A DNA stretch of 8,715 nucleotides from NCBI GenBank assembly GCA_013361595.1, contig JABFXT010000426.1, forward strand, positions 1-8,715, written 5' to 3'. Shown in pieces: positions 1 to 6,638 of the stretch (position 1 is its first letter; every line of letters begins with the position of its first letter). The stretch is from Nocardia sp. (GTDB lineage Bacteria > Actinomycetota > Actinomycetes > Mycobacteriales > Mycobacteriaceae). A program made the translations under genes and the position numbers. Under the pieces are notes generated by a model. That model saw only the letters and a program-made list of their open reading frames with translations, was not told the origin of the DNA and did no database searches.

Positions 1-3010
<3,010 letters not shown>

Positions 3011-3045
3011 TCACCTGGTGAGCGCCTTCGTCGGCGGCCGGCACG

Positions 3046-3089
3046 AAAAAGGACCCCCGGGGCCGGTGAACTCCGGCTCCGGGGGTCCT
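3046..3089 (-). terminator. Intrinsic terminator of the membrane-protein gene
   Basis: The arms AGGACCCCCGG (3050-3060) and CCGGGGGTCCT (3079-3089) pair perfectly. An inner GCCGG/CCGGC pairing joined through one G-U pair extends the stem to about 17 bp around a 6-nt loop. On the minus strand the hairpin is followed by a run of five T. It lies 26 nt beyond the stop codon at 3115, as expected for a rho-independent terminator of the upstream minus-strand gene, and it insulates glf from read-through. The plus strand lacks a T-run, so it is directional. Confidence 0.85.
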
Positions 3090-3114
3090 GAAATGCGATC
3101 GTCGAGGTCGCCGA

Positions 3115-3789
3115 TCAGCGGTAACCGTACGGAGCGACGCCGTAGCCCCCGGCGGGCACCGGTACGCGCGCGGCCTCGATCCACCGCTTCGTGGGGCCGA
3201 CCGCGGCCAGCACCAGGGTGATGACCGCGAAGAGCGGAGCGCTGAAAGCGGTGATACCGCCACCGACGGTGACGACACCCACGACCACGACCGTCAGGAC
3301 GATCGACAGCACACAACCGAGAATCACCATCACCCGGCCGGTGTTACTGCGCCGCAGCAGCATGATGCCGCCGATCAACAGCACCAGGGCGAGGATGCTG
3401 TACGCGATCCCCAGCACCACACCGGTGCCGGCGAGATCGAAATCGAAATCGATATCGGTGTCACCGCTGCTGGAGCTCGAACTGGAGCTGGTGCGGCGGC
3501 GGGCACCCGTGGCCAGCGCGGCACCGTTGGTCAGTGAACTCTCCGAGGTGGCGGCGGCGAGAACGAACATGCCGATCGCGGACAACGAACTCGCGACACC
3601 ACCGAGCAGCGCGAGAATGCCGGCGGTGATACCGGTGCCGCCACTGGGGGCGGGCTGATATCCGTATCCGCCCGCGGGCGGATAGCCCGAAGGCGGATAA
3701 CCGGAAGCGGGTGCCGGATAGCCCGGGGCGGGTGGCGGATATTGCGCCGGGTACCCCGGTTGTGGTGGCTGACCATATGGATAACTCAC
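3115..3789 (-). CDS. Pro/Tyr/Gly-rich four-helix membrane protein, function unknown
   Basis: I do not recognise a named family. The 224-residue protein begins with a low-complexity cytoplasmic-type tail (1-50) made of repeated YP, GYP and YPP units. Four hydrophobic segments follow, at about 53-80, 121-145, 152-175 and 180-199. Positive charges after segments 2 and 4 (LLRRSNTGR, TKRWIEAAR) suggest both ends face the cytoplasm. That places the loop between helices 1 and 2 outside; this loop has RRR, eight serines in a row (101-108) and an acidic DTDIDFDFD stretch. The C-terminus ends in a second Gly/Tyr-rich piece (GGYGVAPYGYR). The GTG start is supported by GGGGAGG (3794-3800) 4 nt upstream and a TANNNT box at 3821-3826. 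A terminator follows the gene, so it appears to be transcribed alone. Coding status is well supported; function is open. Pro/Tyr-rich tails of this kind occur in many actinobacterial membrane proteins and are not diagnostic. Confidence 0.85.
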   Translation of the reverse strand: MSYPYGQPPQPGYPAQYPPPAPGYPAPASGYPPSGYPPAGGYGYQPAPSGGTGITAGILALLGGVASSLSAIGMFVLAAATSESSLTNGAALATGARRRTSSSSSSSSGDTDIDFDFDLAGTGVVLGIAYSILALVLLIGGIMLLRRSNTGRVMVILGCVLSIVLTVVVVGVVTVGGGITAFSAPLFAVITLVLAAVGPTKRWIEAARVPVPAGGYGVAPYGYR

Positions 3790-3826
3790 GGGACCTCCCC
3801 CTCGTCACGGTTTCGCGGGCACTCTA
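3787..3826 (-). promoter_or_regulatory. Promoter -10 box and ribosome-binding site of the membrane-protein gene
   Basis: On the minus strand a TAGAGT box (3821-3826) matches TANNNT. It would start transcription near 3814, giving a leader of about 25 nt. That leader contains the strong Shine-Dalgarno GGGGAGG (3794-3800), 4 nt before the GTG at 3789. The -35 region is GC-rich and shows no clear hexamer. Confidence 0.5.
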
Positions 3827-3870
3827 CCGCGCACCCCCGGCGGTCGCCGCCGCGCCGAATTCCCCCTGAT

Positions 3871-3914
3871 TGTGAAACAAAGGCGCCCGCACACATATTC
3901 GTGCGCGGGCGCCT
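3871..3914 (-). terminator. Intrinsic terminator of the TipA-like gene
   Basis: The arms AGGCGCCCGC (3881-3890) and GCGGGCGCCT (3905-3914) form a 10-bp stem. One A-C mismatch and three more pairs (CAC/GTG) lead to the loop ATATTC. On the minus strand the hairpin is followed by a T-rich tract (TTTGTTTC). It lies 9 nt after the stop codon of the MerR-family gene. Confidence 0.8.
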
Positions 3915-3923
3915 GGAAACCGG

Positions 3924-4697
3924 TCACCTCTGTTCGAGATTGTTCCCGGCGTAGATGCGCATCGCGTCCCGGATCAGTTCCGCCGTACCCGCGGCGTGCA
4001 CATCGTAGTTGGCTCCGAAACGTTCGTCGGCGACATACATTTCACCGAGATTCGTGAACTCCTCGGCACCGGGCCTGCGCCCCTGCCAACCGCCGGTAAC
4101 CCATTCGTAGTGCCGCGCGGTGATCTCCTGGACCTCCGGGCTGTCCGGTGCGAGACCCGCTTTGCGGGCCCGGCCGAAAGCCGCGGCGATATCGAGCTGG
4201 GCCTGCTGGAATGCCTGTTTCTCCGCGGCACTCAGCGATCGCCACCAGCGGTCACCGTTTTCGTAGGCCTCCTTACCCCAGCGTTCGGTCACTTCGTCCT
4301 GGTACTGCGTATGGTCGAATTCCTCGAAGACTTCCGCCGCCACGAGTCGCTCACCCCTTTCCAGCTTGTCCAATGTGGTGTGTACCGACACGATCCGGCG
4401 GCGGATCCGATCCTGTTCCTGCTGCAGCAGGTCCAGTTGAGCGCGCAGGGCGGTGATCGCATCGCGCTCGCCGGCCAGGATCTCCCCGATCACCGGCAGA
4501 CCCACACCGAGCTCGCGCAACAGCAGGATCCGCTGTAACCGGACCAGCGAGCGCTCGTCGTAGTAGCGATAACCGTTCGCCCCGATCCGGCTGGGCGGCA
4601 ACAGCCCCAGCTGCCCATAGTGGCGCAGCGTGCGGCTGGTGGTTCCGGCCGCCTTCGCCAGATCCTGGATGGTCCACTCGTCGTTCCGCGAGCCCAC
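3924..4697 (-). CDS. MerR-family regulator with TipAS-type ligand domain
   Basis: This is a predicted drug- or ligand-responsive activator of the TipA type. Numbered from the chosen start (257 residues), a MerR winged-helix domain covers about 8-75: WTIQDLAKAAGTTSRTLRHY, then GYRYYDE and the RILLLRELG helix. A coiled-coil linker covers about 76-115 (LRAQLDLLQQEQDRIRRR). A TipAS domain fills about 125-250, shown by QYQDEVTERWG and by LGEMYVADERF near 217-227. Length matches Streptomyces TipAL (253 residues). TipAS binds thiopeptides and related antibiotics; in TipAL, Cys214 forms a covalent bond with thiostrepton. Here the aligned residue is Asn216 and the whole protein has no cysteine, so any ligand must bind non-covalently. 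The start is GTG at 4697, because AGAGG lies 8 nt upstream. A GTG at 4706 would add three residues but has poorer spacing. The gene has its own promoter and terminator. Confidence 0.9.
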   Translation of the reverse strand: MGSRNDEWTIQDLAKAAGTTSRTLRHYGQLGLLPPSRIGANGYRYYDERSLVRLQRILLLRELGVGLPVIGEILAGERDAITALRAQLDLLQQEQDRIRRRIVSVHTTLDKLERGERLVAAEVFEEFDHTQYQDEVTERWGKEAYENGDRWWRSLSAAEKQAFQQAQLDIAAAFGRARKAGLAPDSPEVQEITARHYEWVTGGWQGRRPGAEEFTNLGEMYVADERFGANYDVHAAGTAELIRDAMRIYAGNNLEQR

Positions 4698-4732
4698 GAC
4701 CTTCACCTCTTCCGTTCCGCGTCGGTGTCACC

Positions 4733-4763
4733 AGCGTGCAAGTTGACGCAACGTAAAGGTCAA
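4733..4763 (-). promoter_or_regulatory. MerR-type promoter/operator of the TipA-like gene
   Basis: On the minus strand a -35 box TTGACC (4758-4763) and a -10-like box CACGCT (4733-4738) are separated by 19 bp. That over-long spacer is the hallmark of MerR-activated promoters. A short inverted repeat, TTGAC and GTCAA with 11 bp between them (4743-4763), lies over the -35 and the spacer, where a MerR dimer would bind. The predicted start gives a leader of about 29 nt. Autoregulation is known for tipA, so this is the likely self-control site. The half-sites are only 5 bp, and the -10 departs from TANNNT at its first base. Confidence 0.6.
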
Positions 4764-4792
4764 GCCGTCGCGGCCCGGGACGGCGGCGGCTT

Positions 4793-6418
4793 CTAGAACA
4801 CCTCGGTCGTTTCCATCCTGGTCGGGATCCGCTGAGCGCCGGGTACGGGCGCGGGCCGGTCACCGTCGAGCGGTTTCGAACCGGCTGGGCGGGTCCCGGT
4901 GTCGGGGGCGTCGCCGGGCACAGCGCGACCGGCGGGCATGCGGCCCGGCGCGGTGCTCGCCCCGGAATCACCCGTACCGAGCCCGGAGCTTCCCGACTCG
5001 GTTCCGCCCGGCGTCGCGCCCTCGGCCTCCGCGCTACCTGCTCCGTCGGTGAGATTCGGCACCAGCTGCATCAGCGTGTTGAAATCCACGACCTGGGCGC
5101 CGAGCTCCGCGGTGTAGATGATGACGCCGTTCTCGAACAGCCGGTACTCACCCGCGTCCTCGGGCAGCGGGAGCTCCGGGGTGACGGGCAGCCCGAGTGC
5201 CCCGTGCGCGCCGCCCATCCCGGCATAGGCCGTTTCGATCGGCGTCGGGGTGGCACCCGGGGAGACCGGGAGCGATCCCTCCGGTGTCCGCGGTGCCGGG
5301 GCACCCGATTTCGTACCCTCCGGCGACAGTTCGGCCGGATCGGGTGTGCCCGGACCGGCACCTTCCGGAAGCCCCGTGGCCACATCGGGGTTCACCGGCG
5401 GCAGCGGCATCGGGGTGGTCACGGTGAGCTCGGCGGGGGTCGGCCCCACCTCGAAAGTCTGGATATCGGCGGGCGAACCGCCGTCGGGCGCGGCGGAGTA
5501 CTCGGCGCGCAGGATCCGACCGTCGCGCAGCAGCACTCGGCCAGCGGTGGACTCCACCGCGGCGGTGGTGCGCGGATCTTCCTGGGCGGTTCCGCTGTAG
5601 ACCTGGCAGTCGGTGGTATCGCAGGTTTGCGCGAACGGCCAGCGCGCTTCGGCCAGCGCGTAAGAGCGAGCGGCGACGGCCTGCGCTTCCAGTGCGGCGG
5701 GCGCCCAGTCGGGCGGCATCTCCGCCGGGACCACTCCGAGCAGATAGTCCTGGATATCCACCCGGTTGATCGTGCGGGTCTGGCCGTCCTCGGCGGCCAC
5801 GCCCAACGATCCGCGGTAGGCGCCGCCCCCGCACAGCGTCAGGTGTTCTGCCGCCGGGCGGCCGGGGGCCGGGTCGATCGGGTACACCCACGGGTCCTGG
5901 ATCGGGTTCTCCCGGAGCACCGGCCCGTCACAGCCCTGGGTGATCACTGCCTGCGCCCCGCCGTCGGGCAGCGGGGTGAGCCGGACAGCCTCGCCGGCCT
6001 GCAATTCCTCGCCGGCGAGTCGCATCCCGGCGTCGGAGGTGACGACCAGGTCGGCGTTGTCCTGCTCTTGCAGGCGGACCGATACCGAAGCCGGTCCGAT
6101 GGTGCCGAGTTCGGCGCCCGGGTAGTAGTAGGTGAGGATCTGTTCGCTGTTCTGCCCGCTGTCGGCGTTGTGCAGTGCGCCGTGCTGGCTCAGGCCCCGG
6201 CCATGTCCCGGACCGGCTTCGGCAAGCATCTGGTATACCTCGCCCGCGCTGGGTACGAGCATCGCTCCACCGATGGCCAACGCGGTCGCGCCGCAGGCGA
6301 GTAATGGGCCTGGACGGATCCGCCGACCTCTCATCGATTGGGGCATGACCGTGATGACCATCGGGTTTCGCAGACGCCCTGAGGCTTTCGGGCGAGTCAT
6401 GCTGTTTCGGTATGACAT
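4793..6418 (-). CDS. Secreted or anchored SpoIID/LytB-domain protein with one LGFP repeat
   Basis: A 541-residue predicted extracytoplasmic cell-wall protein. A basic N-terminus (residues 1-36, RGRRIR) precedes one hydrophobic segment (37-58), a signal peptide or anchor. The SpoIID/LytB region spans about 70-325: GHGRGLSQHGA (71-81), QILTYYYPGA (93-102), DYLLGVVPAEMPPDW (224-238), LEAQAVAARSYAL (243-255) and CDTTDCQVYSG (266-276). The Glu in PAEMP (E233) matches the catalytic glutamate of characterised SpoIID glycan-cleaving enzymes, and the two cysteines are the conserved pair. A Pro-rich linker (about 325-392) leads to a single LGFP repeat at 394-444 (GGAHGALGLPVTPE, FENGVIIY, GAQVV). A disordered Gly/Ser/Pro tail ends the protein. 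The start was chosen at 6418 because GGGAG (6426-6430) lies 7 nt upstream. SpoIID enzymes cut glycan lacking stem peptides; LGFP repeats are thought to bind the mycolyl-arabinogalactan wall. It is divergent from the amidase gene. No strong terminator separates it from the TipA-like gene. Confidence 0.9.
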   Translation of the reverse strand: MSYRNSMTRPKASGRLRNPMVITVMPQSMRGRRIRPGPLLACGATALAIGGAMLVPSAGEVYQMLAEAGPGHGRGLSQHGALHNADSGQNSEQILTYYYPGAELGTIGPASVSVRLQEQDNADLVVTSDAGMRLAGEELQAGEAVRLTPLPDGGAQAVITQGCDGPVLRENPIQDPWVYPIDPAPGRPAAEHLTLCGGGAYRGSLGVAAEDGQTRTINRVDIQDYLLGVVPAEMPPDWAPAALEAQAVAARSYALAEARWPFAQTCDTTDCQVYSGTAQEDPRTTAAVESTAGRVLLRDGRILRAEYSAAPDGGSPADIQTFEVGPTPAELTVTTPMPLPPVNPDVATGLPEGAGPGTPDPAELSPEGTKSGAPAPRTPEGSLPVSPGATPTPIETAYAGMGGAHGALGLPVTPELPLPEDAGEYRLFENGVIIYTAELGAQVVDFNTLMQLVPNLTDGAGSAEAEGATPGGTESGSSGLGTGDSGASTAPGRMPAGRAVPGDAPDTGTRPAGSKPLDGDRPAPVPGAQRIPTRMETTEVF

Positions 6419-6524
6419 ACGAGCACTCCCATCGTCAGCCCGGACGTTTTCGACTCGGCACGACGTCGGCATGTCGTTGCGACCGGTCACGCTCCGGGAG
6501 CTACATTCGAGCGAACAGGAAAGC

Positions 6525-6541
6525 CTCAACCTCAGGTTTAG
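6525..6541. promoter_or_regulatory. 17-bp inverted repeat, candidate operator
   Basis: CTCAACCTCAGGTTTAG pairs at seven of its eight symmetric positions, with a perfect AACCT-C-AGGTT core at 6528-6538. It lies about 20 bp upstream of the predicted -10 of the amidase gene and beside the possible -35 of the SpoIID gene. A dimeric regulator bound here could control both genes. The binding protein is unknown. Confidence 0.45.
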
Positions 6542-6544
6542 ATT

Positions 6545-6567
6545 TGTGACGAATGTGGCTAGTGTGG
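6545..6567 (+). promoter_or_regulatory. TGTG boxes at 9-bp spacing overlapping the predicted -10 of the amidase gene
   Basis: TGTGAC (6545), TGTGGC (6554) and TGTGG (6563) follow each other at exact 9-bp intervals. TAGTGT at 6560-6565 fits TANNNT and would start transcription near 6572, giving a leader of about 67 nt. Evenly spaced direct repeats are typical sites for OmpR-type response regulators, but this is inference from spacing alone. Confidence 0.4.
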
Positions 6568-6585
6568 TCCGTGGGACTGAAGTTC

Positions 6586-6600
6586 GCAAGCATGACTTGC
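6586..6600 (+). promoter_or_regulatory. Small hairpin in the predicted leader of the amidase mRNA
   Basis: GCAAG (6586-6590) and CTTGC (6596-6600) pair around a 5-nt loop, downstream of the predicted transcription start. It is too weak to be a terminator and could equally be a protein-binding dyad. Confidence 0.25.
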
Positions 6601-6612
6601 TCACCGATCACT

Positions 6613-6622
6613 GGTTGCAACC
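6613..6622. promoter_or_regulatory. Perfect 10-bp palindrome before the amidase ribosome-binding site
   Basis: GGTTGCAACC is a perfect palindrome ending 6 nt before the GGAG Shine-Dalgarno (6629-6632). Its position within the leader could let a bound repressor block transcription, or a folded RNA affect initiation. A 10-bp palindrome can also arise by chance. Confidence 0.3.
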
Positions 6623-6638
6623 CTGATTGGAGACGCTC

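Larger units (their letters stand above)
6419..6638. promoter_or_regulatory. Divergent control region between the SpoIID-LGFP and amidase genes
   Basis: These 220 bp hold no gene. They must carry the promoters of both flanking cell-wall genes. The stretch from about 6500 to 6630 is visibly richer in A and T than the coding DNA. It contains an inverted repeat (6525-6541), TGTG boxes spaced 9 bp apart (6545-6567), a TANNNT box for the plus-strand gene, a small hairpin (6586-6600) and a perfect palindrome (6613-6622). For the minus-strand gene, TTGAGG (6523-6528 on the forward map) could be a -35, but I find no good -10 behind it. Confidence 0.7.

Noticed and set aside
4765..4783. CCGTC/GACGG hairpin as a terminator for the SpoIID-LGFP gene
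   Set aside because: Only 5 bp with a 9-nt loop and no T-run on the minus strand; too weak to call.
6287..6301. Possible lipobox LLAC near the start of the SpoIID-LGFP protein
   Set aside because: The hydrophobic stretch comes after the cysteine, not before it, so lipoprotein processing is unlikely.
5204..6304. Plus-strand open frame (366 codons) opposite the SpoIID-LGFP gene
   Set aside because: No domain and a His/Arg/Gly-rich composition; the minus strand carries clear SpoIID and LGFP motifs.
6513..6538. ECF sigma-factor style promoter (GAAC ... GTT) in the divergent region
   Set aside because: The gap of 19 bp is too long for the usual 16-17 bp, and the first element lacks its leading G.
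6419..6604. An upstream start at 6604 adding 62 residues to the SpoIID-LGFP protein
   Set aside because: The extension reads through the intergenic control region and would place the signal segment about 100 residues into the protein. A good Shine-Dalgarno (6426-6430) sits at proper distance from the ATG at 6418.
6570..6638. Riboswitch in the leader of the amidase gene, such as a c-di-AMP type found before wall hydrolases
   Set aside because: The leader is too short, and I could not see the conserved core of that or any other riboswitch class.
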